Assembly: GCA_001303585.1 (NCBI GenBank)
Contig: LJTT01000003.1
Coordinates: 1-63,407 of the forward strand
Origin: Betaproteobacteria bacterium SG8_41
Lineage (GTDB): Bacteria; Pseudomonadota; Gammaproteobacteria; Burkholderiales; SG8-41
Direction of reading: 5' to 3'
DNA: 63,407 nucleotides
Under the pieces are notes generated by a model. The model was not told the DNA's origin, made no database searches, and saw nothing but the letters and a program-made list of their open reading frames with translations. Below, piece after piece: positions 45,168 to 54,478 of the stretch (position 1 is its first letter; each line of letters begins with the position of its first letter). Both the position numbers and the translations under genes were made by a program.

Positions 45168-46022
45168 GCGACCACCTCCTCACCCCGTCTTATTAGAAGA
45201 TCGGATGAACCACTGCTAAGCCAAAGCATCCGACCGAGTCTCTTCGAACAACTTATTTAAAATACAGCGTCCATACCCCGGGCAAAGTGGCAAAACTCGC
45301 AGTGCCGCGCTTTTTTTCCCTAATCCTGAAAAAGTTCTCTGTGAAATACCACACGAATCCCGGGAAGCGGGGTTTGTGGGCTGCGCTGGCGTTGCCGTGC
45401 AAGGTTTCCGCCACGGCGATACCTCTTCTTGACCTCGCCAGCCCGCTCTTCCCCCTTTAGCGCGAACCTAAACGCGATCCTACTGACCGAGTCGAGGCGG
45501 CGGTTGATAATCGATGCGTTGTGACACCGATCAAGCACAGGCACGCCCTCTTACCCTCTCCAGGGCCGCGCGCCCCCTTATTGCTCGAAAACGGACGGCC
45601 CGGAAGGCCGGATCTCGGCCAAGAGCGGAAGCTGCCTGACAGACAAAATCTGCGCGAATAGCACACAAGTCGCTTCGGGCAGCTATTTCTGTGCTTGGTC
45701 AATTCCTTCTGCTGGAGATGGGATACATTGCTCATTCCCAAGAGCAGATGGCAGTCATAAACTTTAATGATTGCATCGACGTGGTTCGGGGAAATTGATC
45801 ATCTGCCGTGCGGGCAGGCAAGAGCAGCCGGGAATCCTCTTCCGGCCTCGACCAATGAGTCCGTAGATCAAGGAGGCCTTGAAGAGGGGCGCGGGATAGA
45901 GCGGGATGAGGATACCGCTGTTCAACGGACCGGATGTTAACCAGCTTAAATGTCACTGTGACACGCGCATCCGGCTGTGATTGGCTTGCGCAAACCTGGC
46001 GCATCAAGCTTGAGCGGCCGAA
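45168..46022. other. 855-bp intergenic region
   Basis: Between the minus-strand protease and plus-strand PilZ genes. Short open frames on both strands have no recognisable motif and low coding character. It presumably carries the two divergent promoters; no clear operator, RNA gene or repeat was seen. Confidence 0.5.
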
Positions 46023-46991
46023 ATGACAGGAAGACTGGCAGAAAGAAGACAAAACGAGCGGATCAATGTCGAGCTGCCGCTGATCCTGGAGAACGCGACG
46101 GGCGTTACCCGTGACGTCAGCCGGTCGGGCGTGTTCTTCTGGAAACGCGGCGTGTTTGCATACGGGGAGTCAATCCGCTTTTCGATAGAACGGAGAACCG
46201 ACTCCGGCAAGATCATTCAGAAATGCCGGGGCGTCGTCGTTCGCACGGAGCCGCGCGGTCACGACGTTGGTGTGGCGGCGAGAATCCTCCAGTCGACGAG
46301 CGAGCCTGTGCCAAGCCCGCTCGGCAGCGCTGCCTTGCCGCGGGCGGCTCCAGAGCAGCCGCGCAATATCGTTGCGCCCGGAGATGACGCGCTCGCTGCA
46401 GCTATCGAGACAGTCGACCGCTGGTCATTGCTGCTGCGGAATAAAGCGCTTGAAGCCCGCGAAGAGCTGCAAGGCCAGCAAGTGCTCGAATGGAACGTTC
46501 CACCAATTGCAGACGCAATAACTCCTCGTCGTCGCCAAGTGACGGTGTGCTCGGTTACCGTAGCTGGTCCGGTTTCGAATTTATCTCGAGGCCTAGAGGA
46601 CAATGAAGTTCACGGCGGTAGCTACCGAGACTGGGATCGATCACCTTCAAATGGTGAACTTGGCGCCCGCAAGAATGCAAGCGGCGTAGAGGTTGGCGAG
46701 AAAACCGGTTTTTTGAACTCGCGGAATCTGCATGACGGGCGCGGAGTCCGGATTGAATTGAACGTCCACATAGCGAATATATCGCAGAAGGACCGCGCGC
46801 CAGACGAAGCACCAGCGCCAAAAATCCTCATACGCACGGTGTCAGCGCGTAATGGCGACCGCCGTCAGGAACTCGACGAGAGTTGCGACCTGCAGAAATC
46901 GTACAGTGACCCGATGGAAGCCTTTGAGGCATTCGTGGCGCTTGCCGTTGAGAGCGCCATTCTGATGAATCTCGACTCGCAACCGCGCTGA
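46023..46991 (+). CDS. PilZ-domain-like protein
   Basis: 322 aa. The first 90 residues follow the PilZ layout: ERRQNERINVELPLILEN with the RxxxR-type c-di-GMP loop, then TRDVSRSGVFFW (D/NxSxxG) and VVRTEPRGHDVGVAARI. The remaining 230 residues are low in recognisable structure (NRSLLLRNKALEAREELQ-like helix, then polar text) and may be disordered or partly misread through a frameshift. A c-di-GMP-binding role is inferred from the N-terminus only. The ribosome-binding site is weak. Confidence 0.6.
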   Translation: MTGRLAERRQNERINVELPLILENATGVTRDVSRSGVFFWKRGVFAYGESIRFSIERRTDSGKIIQKCRGVVVRTEPRGHDVGVAARILQSTSEPVPSPLGSAALPRAAPEQPRNIVAPGDDALAAAIETVDRWSLLLRNKALEAREELQGQQVLEWNVPPIADAITPRRRQVTVCSVTVAGPVSNLSRGLEDNEVHGGSYRDWDRSPSNGELGARKNASGVEVGEKTGFLNSRNLHDGRGVRIELNVHIANISQKDRAPDEAPAPKILIRTVSARNGDRRQELDESCDLQKSYSDPMEAFEAFVALAVESAILMNLDSQPR

Positions 46992-47248
46992 AAGCCGGAT
47001 GTTGAAAGGCAAGCGCAAGAAATACGATCAGGTTCATAATTCCGCTCAACCTTGAGACTGGAGCCTATCCCGTTCTTTTCTCGAGGCGAACACAGGGCTT
47101 TAACTTGCGGTGCGAGCGATGTCATGGAAGCGCTTCGCTACCGCAACGCATCCGAGCACGGCACCGATTTGATGACCTGCGAATTCGGCGCTAAGCTCGG
47201 GGCGGGTCGCAGAGGCTCGTATAACGATGAGGAGTAAGGCGGCCGGGC

Positions 47249-48151
47249 ATGGATTGGACGATGTATTGGTTCATGTTCCCGGTGGCCATATGCGTTGCGA
47301 CGCTGGCCAATCTAAGCGGCATCGGCGGCCCGGCGCTGTTCATCCCGATCTTCGTGATTGCCTTTCCGCTGCTCGGGCCGGAATACCCGATGACCACAGC
47401 GGCGGCAATCGGGGCCGCGCTATTTACGGGCGTGTTCGGTTTCTCGTCGGGCTTCCTGAGCTATTACCGCAAGGGGCTGATCGACTTCCGCAGTGCGGTG
47501 CCCTTTATCGGCGTGGCAGTGCCGATTGCGGTCATCGGCGCGCTGCTGCTCGCAGTCCTTAAGGAGCACGAGCTGCTGCTCAAGGGCAGTTACGCCGCGC
47601 TGATGCTCGCGCTCTGCCCAGTGATCCTTCGCCACGCACCCCCGCCGCCCATCGATCCGACGCATCCAGATAACGATCCGTCGCAAGAAAACCGACCGAT
47701 TCGGCGCCTAATCGATCGTCGCGGCAACACCTATGTCTACCGCAAGCCGGAGCAGGGAGTAAGAGGCGGGCTCTTCACGGCGCTCGGCGCTTTTTTGACG
47801 GGGCTTCTCGGCGTGGGCATGGGCGAGGTCATCATGCCCCAGCTCGTGAAACGAAACCACGTTCCCGTGGCGGTAGCGGCGGCCACTTCGGTGTTCACCG
47901 TCATACTCACTTTCATCGCCGCCTCGTTCACGCAGGTCACTGCTCTCATCGCGACAGGCGGCGTCAACGCGATTCCCTGGAACGTCGTGTGCTACACCGT
48001 GCCCGGCGTGATCATCGGTGGCCAGATGGGTCCCATGCTGCAGGGACGATTTGCGCAGCGCACGATGGAGCGCTTCATCGCCCTCCTCTTCGGCCTCATC
48101 GGCCTCACGATGGGTTTTATCGTCCTACGCGGCCTCCGTCCAGCGGGCTGA
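47249..48151 (+). CDS. Sulfite exporter TauE/SafE-family permease
   Basis: 300 aa with about eight membrane spans in two repeats. LANLSGIGGPALFIPIFV and LGVGMGEVIMPQLVKRNHVPVAVAAATSVF are the paired family motifs, and a hydrophilic loop (residues about 130-170) lies between the halves. Members export sulfite, sulfoacetate or other organosulfur anions, or small acids. Substrate unknown. A rhodanese-like gene lies just downstream on the other strand, which would fit sulfur chemistry. Confidence 0.9.
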   Translation: MDWTMYWFMFPVAICVATLANLSGIGGPALFIPIFVIAFPLLGPEYPMTTAAAIGAALFTGVFGFSSGFLSYYRKGLIDFRSAVPFIGVAVPIAVIGALLLAVLKEHELLLKGSYAALMLALCPVILRHAPPPPIDPTHPDNDPSQENRPIRRLIDRRGNTYVYRKPEQGVRGGLFTALGAFLTGLLGVGMGEVIMPQLVKRNHVPVAVAAATSVFTVILTFIAASFTQVTALIATGGVNAIPWNVVCYTVPGVIIGGQMGPMLQGRFAQRTMERFIALLFGLIGLTMGFIVLRGLRPAG

Positions 48152-48406
48152 CCGGCCAATCCGGCAAGCCTCCCCGCATAAGAAAAACTCCCGGGGTTCG
48201 CACCGTGTCCGCCAAAGCAGATTCTGTTATCGGTGCCGCCTGCACGTCTGCCCCGGCTCGAAAGCAGACGTTTGCGGAGTTCTCCTTGCCGACCAATACA
48301 GATATCCGGCACATCACGCAGCACGCGGAACTGTATGAGTGATGGGCCTCGAAACAAGAGTGACCGAGCGCAGATGGCCCGGTCACTGCGGCTGACTCGC
48401 TACAAC

Positions 48407-48787
48407 TTATTTGTCGGTTGGGTAACCGGCGTTCAGCCAACCCTGGGTGCCGCCATCCATGAAACAGACGTTCGTGAACCCTCGTTTCTTGAGCGCATGC
48501 GCGGCGAGGGCCCCCATCGGTCCGGCTTGGCAAGCCGTAATTATCGGGCGCGAGCGCGACGCGAGCTCTTCAGGCAGATCGGCGTCAAGGCTCTCGCTCA
48601 GTTTACCCAGCGGGTAATTGAACGCGCCGGGAATGATTCCCGTGGAAGAGCGGATGCCCGCGGCATCGCGCGGATCAATAAACAACGTATTCGGGTCACT
48701 GTCCCTGCGCTCTTTTGCTGCTTCCGGGCTAACTGCGGCGACTTCGGCCTTCGCCTCGGCGACTCGTTCACTGAAAGACTTTTCCAT
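48407..48787 (-). CDS. Rhodanese-like domain protein
   Basis: 126 aa from the ATG at 48787, with AGGAGGGA 8 nt upstream. The single rhodanese domain has TLFIDPRDAAG, GIIPGAFNYPLG, the active-site loop ITACQAGPMGA with Cys86, and GFTNVCFMDGGTQGWLNAG. The loop lacks the arginine of CxxGxR enzymes (Met91 instead), so thiosulfate specificity is doubtful. Cytoplasmic; probably handles persulfide sulfur. A 13-bp direct repeat lies 120-150 bp upstream. Confidence 0.9.
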   Translation of the reverse strand: MEKSFSERVAEAKAEVAAVSPEAAKERRDSDPNTLFIDPRDAAGIRSSTGIIPGAFNYPLGKLSESLDADLPEELASRSRPIITACQAGPMGALAAHALKKRGFTNVCFMDGGTQGWLNAGYPTDK

Positions 48788-49362
48788 GGCTGTTCCCTCC
48801 TGGTTATGATGCTTGCGTTTAGACATGACTCTTCTGCCTTGCTGCGTCTTGTCCAAGATTGGACGGTTCCAGATTAGGCGGCCGGCACTTCCGGTGATAG
48901 TGCAAAAACTGTAGCAATCGACTACAGAAACTGTAGCAATGGCCGCGCCGCACGACCGCATGCCCGGCGCCCACCACTGATACCTGTCAGGCAACGGGCC
49001 TGCTGGAGCGTGCACCGCTAAAGGTCGACGCCATGCTCCTGGCGCAGGGCTCGCTGCTAAATGATGAACGGCGACGATCTCGATGGTGCAAGGCAACAAT
49101 GTGTCTGAAGCGAAGATTCTGCCACTTCCCCGAGCGCAGGCCGCGATCCCCATTGCAAATTCGGCAAGTCCTCGCGCAAAATCCCCGCATTCAGAAGCTC
49201 GCCGCGAACCGTAGCGGTGCGAAGCGCTGCCATCGGCTCAAAACGTCAAATAATGAAATGAGCGGCATGGATTTTCCTCGACATTCATGATCGTGAAAAA
49301 ATAGTCGTATCGTCGGCACTACTCGCGGGTGCCAAACCATAATTTCAAAGGGGGGGCGCGTT
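48788..49362. other. 575-bp divergent intergenic region
   Basis: Between the rhodanese gene and the AGCS symporter gene. It holds the direct/inverted repeat at 48906-48940 and presumably both promoters. I looked for a glycine riboswitch ahead of the symporter and did not see the conserved core. No coding frame is convincing. Confidence 0.5.
48906..48940. promoter_or_regulatory. Operator-like 13-bp direct repeat with 22-bp period
   Basis: AAACTGTAGCAAT occurs at 48906-48918 and 48928-48940. The start-to-start distance is 22 bp, about two helical turns, and CTGTAG (48909-48914) also forms an inverted repeat with CTACAG (48922-48927). The arrangement fits binding of a regulator dimer on one DNA face, upstream of the rhodanese gene. 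Confidence 0.6.
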
Positions 49363-50721
49363 ATGGAATTGCTGAACAAAGTCGTAGGCGAGATCAACAG
49401 CTTCGTGTGGGGACCGGCGATGCTGGTGGCTATTCTCGGCACCGGTCTCTTCCTGATGATCGGCCTCAGGCTGATGCCGCTCTTTAAACTGGGGGCCGGC
49501 TTCAAGCTCCTGTGGAAAGGCCGGGCCTTGGGAGAAGCGAGCACCGGCGAGATCAGCCCGTTCCAGGCGCTGATGACGGCGCTGTCGGCGACGATCGGCA
49601 ATGGCAATATCGCCGGGGTGGCAACCGCGGTCTTCCTCGGGGGTCCGGGCGCCCTGTTCTGGATGTGGTGCACAGCGCTCGTTGGCATGGCGACAAAGTA
49701 CTGCGAGGCCGTTTGCGCGGTGCGCTACCGCGAGGTCGACGAGCTCGGCAACCACGTCGGCGGACCGATGTATTACATCAAGAACGGACTGTCCAAGAAG
49801 TGGTACTGGCTGGCGCCGACCTTCGCGATATTCGGCGCCATCGCCGGCTTCGGCATCGGCAACACGGTGCAGTCGAACTCCGTCGCCGACGTCATGCATG
49901 CGACGTTCTCGGTGCCGCATTGGGTGACGGGTGTGGTGATCATGGTCCTGGTCGGCCTGGTGATCATCGGCGGCATCAAGCGCATCGCCCATGTGGCCGA
50001 GTACCTGGTGCCGTTCATGGCGATTTCGTACCTGGTTGTCGGTCTGATTATCATAGCCGTTAACATAGACGGCATACCCGGAGCCTTCGCGCTGATCATC
50101 AAGCACGCTTTTACTCCAGCGGCCGCGGAGGGCGGCTTCGCCGGCGCGGCCGTATGGATGGCGCTCCGTTTTGGCGTCGCCCGGGGCATCTTCTCCAATG
50201 AGGCAGGCCTCGGCAGCGCGCCCATCGCCCACGCCGCGGCAACGACGAAAGACCCCGTGAGGCAGGGAACCATCGCCATGCTCGGAACCTTCATCGATAC
50301 CATCATCGTCTGCTCGGTCACCGGTTTCGCGATCATCCTGACCGGCGCCTGGACCTTGGGCAAGACCGGCGCGGCCCTGACCTCGGCGGCGTTCGAGTCG
50401 GCGGTGCCGGGCGCGGGCGCTATCATCGTCGCCCTGGCATCAGCGATCTTCGCATTCACGACCCTGCTGGGCTGGAGCTTCTACGGCGAGAAGTGCGTCG
50501 AGTTTCTGTTCGGCGTCAAGTCCATCACTCCGTTCCGGATAGCGTGGGTCGTCGTCATCCCCATCGGCGCCGTCGCCAATCTCGGCATCATCTGGCTAGT
50601 CGCCGACACGCTGAACGCGTTGATGGCGATTCCCAACCTGATCGCCCTGCTGCTGCTCAGCCCGGTAATCTTCAAGCTCACGCGGGAATATTGGGACGGT
50701 GGGGCAAAAAAAGACGCGTGA
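49363..50721 (+). CDS. AGCS-family sodium:alanine/glycine symporter
   Basis: 452 aa with about eleven spans. The family signature is clear: MTALSATIGNGNIAGVATAVFLGGPGALFWMW, VGGPMYYIKNGL, EAGLGSAPIAHAAATTKDPVRQG and LGWSFYGEKCVEFLFG. It couples uptake of alanine, glycine or D-alanine to sodium or proton influx. GGGGGGGCGCG lies upstream of the ATG. No partner gene is nearby. Confidence 0.95.
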   Translation: MELLNKVVGEINSFVWGPAMLVAILGTGLFLMIGLRLMPLFKLGAGFKLLWKGRALGEASTGEISPFQALMTALSATIGNGNIAGVATAVFLGGPGALFWMWCTALVGMATKYCEAVCAVRYREVDELGNHVGGPMYYIKNGLSKKWYWLAPTFAIFGAIAGFGIGNTVQSNSVADVMHATFSVPHWVTGVVIMVLVGLVIIGGIKRIAHVAEYLVPFMAISYLVVGLIIIAVNIDGIPGAFALIIKHAFTPAAAEGGFAGAAVWMALRFGVARGIFSNEAGLGSAPIAHAAATTKDPVRQGTIAMLGTFIDTIIVCSVTGFAIILTGAWTLGKTGAALTSAAFESAVPGAGAIIVALASAIFAFTTLLGWSFYGEKCVEFLFGVKSITPFRIAWVVVIPIGAVANLGIIWLVADTLNALMAIPNLIALLLLSPVIFKLTREYWDGGAKKDA

Positions 50722-51026
50722 CGGACGAGATTTGCTTGTTGTCGCGCTCCCGAGCGACTCGATCACGCTAATGCGCGGGACGTAGCGCTCAAAATATTTT
50801 GGGCACTATGAAGCGGGAAAGGGAGGCCGACCGTATTGCGGCCGACCTCCCGCCGCGGCACCTAGGGTGCCGGTCAGGCCAGAGCCAACCGAGCGATCGA
50901 GCGTGCCCCGCTTGATTTGCGAGCGAGCAACTCGCGTTGCTGATTTGCCGCCCGACATCAACGTTTTCAGTTAACGCCGCTAAGCCCGATGTCAGCCGGA
51001 GATCGCTGGTCACCGGTCAATGATTT
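50722..51026. other. 305-bp intergenic region
   Basis: Convergent spacer. An imperfect hairpin GGGAGGCCGACCG/CGGCCGACCTCCC (50821-50851) without a T-tract may end one of the two transcripts. Nothing else was seen. Confidence 0.5.
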
Positions 51027-52064
51027 TCAGTAGGGCGGATTCAGTCCGTCCAGCACTTGCTTCCACTTCGTCTCCTCCGCGCGCATCAGCTCTCCATGCT
51101 CGACCGCATTTGGATATCGCGCCTGAAGCCCCTGGGCAAGGAATAGCCGCTCGAGCTTCAAGGCGCGTAGCCCGCTAACCATGCCTTCGTTGAGGCGCGC
51201 GACAATCCCGCCAGCCGTGCCCGCCGGCGCGTAGAGGCCGAACCAGCTCGCGGCCTCGAAGCCCGGCACCCCTGCCTCGCTCAGCGTCGGCACCTGCGGC
51301 AACGTTACGTGACGCGAGGCGTCAGCGATGCCGAGCAGGCGGATCTTCCCCCCGGGAAGCGCCGGCAGCACCGCTGGCAACGGGAGGAAAGCGACGGGCA
51401 CGTGGCCCTTGATGACGCCGTTCAAGGCGTCGTTGCCGCCGTTGTACGAGACATGGACCACCGACACGCCAGCGCGCTTCACGAACAATTCGCCAGCCAG
51501 ATGCCCGCTGCGGAAATCCCCGGAGGAAGCATAATTTAGCGCGCCAGGCGCGGCCCGCGCCGCATCCACGAATGCGCGCACGCTCGCCGGTCCGCCTTGC
51601 GCGAGCGCAATCATCACGATCGGCATGCGTGCGACTGCGGCCACCGGCACAAGGTCGCGCCCCGGCACATAGGGCAAACGGTACAGCCGAGGCTGGGTTA
51701 TCAGCTCCAAGTTGCTGCCGAAGAGCAGCGTATCGCCATCGCGGCGCGAATCCACCACGTGACGGGTGCCTGGAATGCCACGGCCATAAGCCCGGCGGTC
51801 GACTTTGACGATTCGATCGAGCGCGAGCCCCATCGCATCCCCCGCGCGCACTGCCAGCACGTCGGTCAACGCCGGCGCCGCCAAGGTCGTCATCAGCTTC
51901 AACATCTTGTTGGTCGCGGCTCGTCCCACGATGTCTGGGGGACCGTTGGGGGGGTACGTATTGATGATGACGATCGGCTTGTAGAGGTCGGCCAGCGCGG
52001 GCGCGAATCCGCCACCGCCAAGCACCAGCGCCGTTGCCATGAGCAGTGAGTGGAATACCGCCAT
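51027..52064 (-). CDS. Bug/TctC-family periplasmic binding protein (orphan)
   Basis: 345 aa from the ATG at 52064, which gives a good signal peptide (MAVFHSLLMATALVLGGGGF, cleavage after APALA); a GTG 36 nt upstream is an alternative. Unlike most Bug proteins the first ligand loop reads IVIINTYPPNGPPDIVGR rather than the usual PFxxGGxxD. The rest is typical (NYASSGDFRSGHLAGELF, VSYNGGNDALNGVIKGHV, GLYAPAGTAGGIV). No permease is adjacent. The odd first loop suggests an unusual ligand or a sensory role. Confidence 0.83.
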   Translation of the reverse strand: MAVFHSLLMATALVLGGGGFAPALADLYKPIVIINTYPPNGPPDIVGRAATNKMLKLMTTLAAPALTDVLAVRAGDAMGLALDRIVKVDRRAYGRGIPGTRHVVDSRRDGDTLLFGSNLELITQPRLYRLPYVPGRDLVPVAAVARMPIVMIALAQGGPASVRAFVDAARAAPGALNYASSGDFRSGHLAGELFVKRAGVSVVHVSYNGGNDALNGVIKGHVPVAFLPLPAVLPALPGGKIRLLGIADASRHVTLPQVPTLSEAGVPGFEAASWFGLYAPAGTAGGIVARLNEGMVSGLRALKLERLFLAQGLQARYPNAVEHGELMRAEETKWKQVLDGLNPPY

Positions 52065-52298
52065 ATAACGCAGACCACGCCGGGCTCGAACCGTTCCCAC
52101 GCGGGAGCACGCCTACCACACCTGAGAAAGAGTTGATCCCGAAGAGTGTCTCGAGCAGGACATCCTTGAATTCGCAACCGCGCCCGGACGGTCTTTCTTA
52201 CTGCCGAACGTCGCCAGCCGTTCGCTAGCACCGAGAGTTATATCAACGCGCCGCGTCCCAAGGCGGATGGTCACACCCTGCGCGACGCGCCGACGCGC

Positions 52299-52559
52299 CT
52301 ATCGGCAGCCCTTCTGTGCCCAGGTCATCCGGTTGACCCACCACCACGCCGTAACCGCGATTTGCTTCCCTCCGGGCATGGCTTGATACCACTCGCGATC
52401 CGCATGGCATTGGGCGCAAGGATCGGTGTCGCCAGCATCCGGCTTGGGGTGCTCGCGTTCGTAGAGGGCCTTACCGACGACGTAGGAGATGCCCAGGCCC
52501 ACAGCGATCATGACGACGAAGACGCCGATGAGCACGAACAACGCAATCAGAAGCTCCAT
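52299..52559 (-). CDS. Small membrane protein with a CxxCH motif
   Basis: 86 aa. One strong N-terminal membrane span (ELLIALFVLIGVFVVMIAVGLG) is followed by a polar region containing DPCAQCHADREW, a c-type haem attachment pattern (CxxCH), and a short aromatic segment AVTAWWWVNRM. If the C-terminus faces the periplasm it could be a small mono-haem protein; if cytoplasmic, the motif may bind zinc. No related gene was recognised. Confidence 0.65.
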   Translation of the reverse strand: MELLIALFVLIGVFVVMIAVGLGISYVVGKALYEREHPKPDAGDTDPCAQCHADREWYQAMPGGKQIAVTAWWWVNRMTWAQKGCR

Positions 52560-52712
52560 GGCTCACTACCCCTTTCCCCCCGGAAACGGGGGCAACGTGA
52601 GTGCTGTTTGCAGACCAAAGGTTAGGCAAGTCATCCGCGGCCCGCCATGCACAATGTCACGCTGAAGAGACCCGCACCGATGAGCGGCGCCGGGCATCCG
52701 CCAATCGGCGTC

Positions 52713-53633
52713 TTAGAGCGAGGGCGGGTCTTCCCCGACCACTTCCTCCGCAAGTCGCATGTCGACGCAGTCCTCGAACGCGTAGCGTTTGGTGATGAGC
52801 CCGCTGGAAAGGCCGGCGTCGCGCAGCCATTCGAAACCTTGCCGGACCATGACAGGAGTACGGTTCCACACCTCAAGGAATTTATAGCGCTCGCAGGACG
52901 CAGTGAGCACCGATTTCGAAATTCCCGCGAAATACGGCGCCACAACATCAACGAGCTCCGCCGTCGGCCTTGCCGCAATCCACTTCTGGGTGCGGTACAT
53001 CGCGCGGCACATTCGCCGCGCCGTTTCCGGCTCCCGCTCCAGGAACGCCCGCGGTGCATTGAACGTGGTGTAGGTCGCGGGTCCGCGGCTTGCCGCGGCG
53101 TACCAGACGTGCCCCGCCCCCTCTTCTTCCAGTTGCGCTGCAAACGGTTCGAACACCTGGATGACATCGACCTGCCGCGAGCGCAGCGCAGACCCATTCT
53201 CGGACATGGTGCGGTCGCTGATCCTCGCCACTTTCGCCGGGTCCAGTCCTGCGAGCCGCAAATCGTGCTGAAGGCACATCCACGGTGTCGGAACTTCCGA
53301 GACCGTCGCGACCCGCTTGTCGAGCAGGTCCTTCAGGGCGAATTTCGGATTCGGGTCGCGTCCAATCAGGAAAAACGGATCCCGGCCAACCGACTCGCAG
53401 AATGCGACAGGCTGGCTCGCCGGATCTTTCTCGAGCGCGAGCATGATCCGCACCGGGCCGCCCCATGAGACCTGGCCGTTGCCGGACAACACGGATTCGA
53501 GCGTCTTGGATGCGTCCGACGACGTCTTGAGATCGACCTCGAGACCCTCGGCGCGGTATGCGCCGAGCGCGATCGAAGCATAGTAGGGAATATAGAAGAC
53601 GGCGCGGAAATTCTCGATGAGGGTGATTTTCAT
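52713..53633 (-). CDS. NMT1/THI5-like substrate-binding protein without signal peptide
   Basis: 306 aa from the ATG at 53633. MKITLIENFRAVFYIPYYASIALGAYRAEGLEVDL is the start of the NMT1/SsuA-like type II binding fold, followed by SWGGPVRIMLALEKDP and VATVSEVPTPWMCLQHDLRLAGLDP. ABC-type members are normally exported, but this one starts directly with the fold and no signal sequence is visible upstream in frame. No ABC permease or ATPase is adjacent. It may be a cytoplasmic enzyme or sensor of the family. Confidence 0.82.
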   Translation of the reverse strand: MKITLIENFRAVFYIPYYASIALGAYRAEGLEVDLKTSSDASKTLESVLSGNGQVSWGGPVRIMLALEKDPASQPVAFCESVGRDPFFLIGRDPNPKFALKDLLDKRVATVSEVPTPWMCLQHDLRLAGLDPAKVARISDRTMSENGSALRSRQVDVIQVFEPFAAQLEEEGAGHVWYAAASRGPATYTTFNAPRAFLEREPETARRMCRAMYRTQKWIAARPTAELVDVVAPYFAGISKSVLTASCERYKFLEVWNRTPVMVRQGFEWLRDAGLSSGLITKRYAFEDCVDMRLAEEVVGEDPPSL

Positions 53634-53777
53634 GTCACGGCCTTGTCGTGAGTGCTTGCCGGAAGCTCTACCGGCAAGGCAAAAACTGCATTTTAGCCGC
53701 AGATGACTCCTTCTGACTCGGTTCGCTGATGACTGGACCGCCAAGTGACGTCGCGCGCGGCGCCCGAGCAGATACCA

Positions 53778-54221
53778 CTACTCGCGAATCACGGAGTTTT
53801 GGCCCGCCCAACGCAACCAGACCCGCAGCCGGCGGAAATCCGCAACGCCCACATTATCCGGGCAAAGGATCACGTGGCGCATTTGACGTGTCGCGCGCGA
53901 CTTCAGATTCAAGATCGTGAGGCGACGCGACACAAACGTCGATGGCAGCAACTCGCAATCGAGCCATTCGCCGCGTCGAGTTTGGCAAAACAGTTGCCCC
54001 TCCCGCGTGACACTGACTGCCACGATCGCGCCCGGGGCTCGCAGGAGAGCTGCCTGCCAGATGCAGTGTCTCAAGCTCCAAAGCACAGCCAGGATGAACA
54101 TAGCCTTCCCCAGGGGCGATACGGGCAATATGGCCACCAACCCGCCTGCCCCGACGTGCAGGGCACTGAGAACCACCGTCAGGCAGGGGGACGCGGAAAC
54201 GGCAAAGCGCACGGAAGACAT
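53778..54221 (-). CDS. YgfX-family (CptA-like) membrane protein
   Basis: 147 aa from the ATG at 54221. SSVRFAVSASPCLTVVLSALHVGAGGLVA gives the first span and GKAMFILAVLWSLRHCIWQ the second, then a soluble tail with EWLDCELLPSTFVSRRLTILNL, RHVILCPDNVGVADFRRLRVWLRW. That ending is the hallmark of YgfX. In enterobacteria YgfX is linked to SdhE and described as a membrane toxin-like protein; no sdhE is visible here. Confidence 0.75.
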   Translation of the reverse strand: MSSVRFAVSASPCLTVVLSALHVGAGGLVAILPVSPLGKAMFILAVLWSLRHCIWQAALLRAPGAIVAVSVTREGQLFCQTRRGEWLDCELLPSTFVSRRLTILNLKSRATRQMRHVILCPDNVGVADFRRLRVWLRWAGQNSVIRE

Positions 54222-54478
54222 CAACAGAATTCCCGTTAACCTCGTTGATCCGCACGTCACGCAGCCGCCGCTGAGCGCCGGAAACGTGTCGAGGGGCCTT
54301 ACCCTCCAACGCACGAGCCGGGAAAAGGTTACGTATACTGCGCTGGCTGCGGCCCTGCAGGCCCCGTGCCGGCGAGGAGATCAAGCCGCCGGACTAAGGT
54401 CTGAACAACCCGTTGAAATGAGATTTCCGTCGTGAAGAGCGGGGCGACAAGCGCCCTCGCGGGAGCCCGCCCCGGGCC

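Noticed and set aside
49260-49362. Glycine riboswitch ahead of the AGCS symporter gene, a common arrangement.
   Set aside because: The conserved purine-rich core of the aptamer could not be found in the leader.
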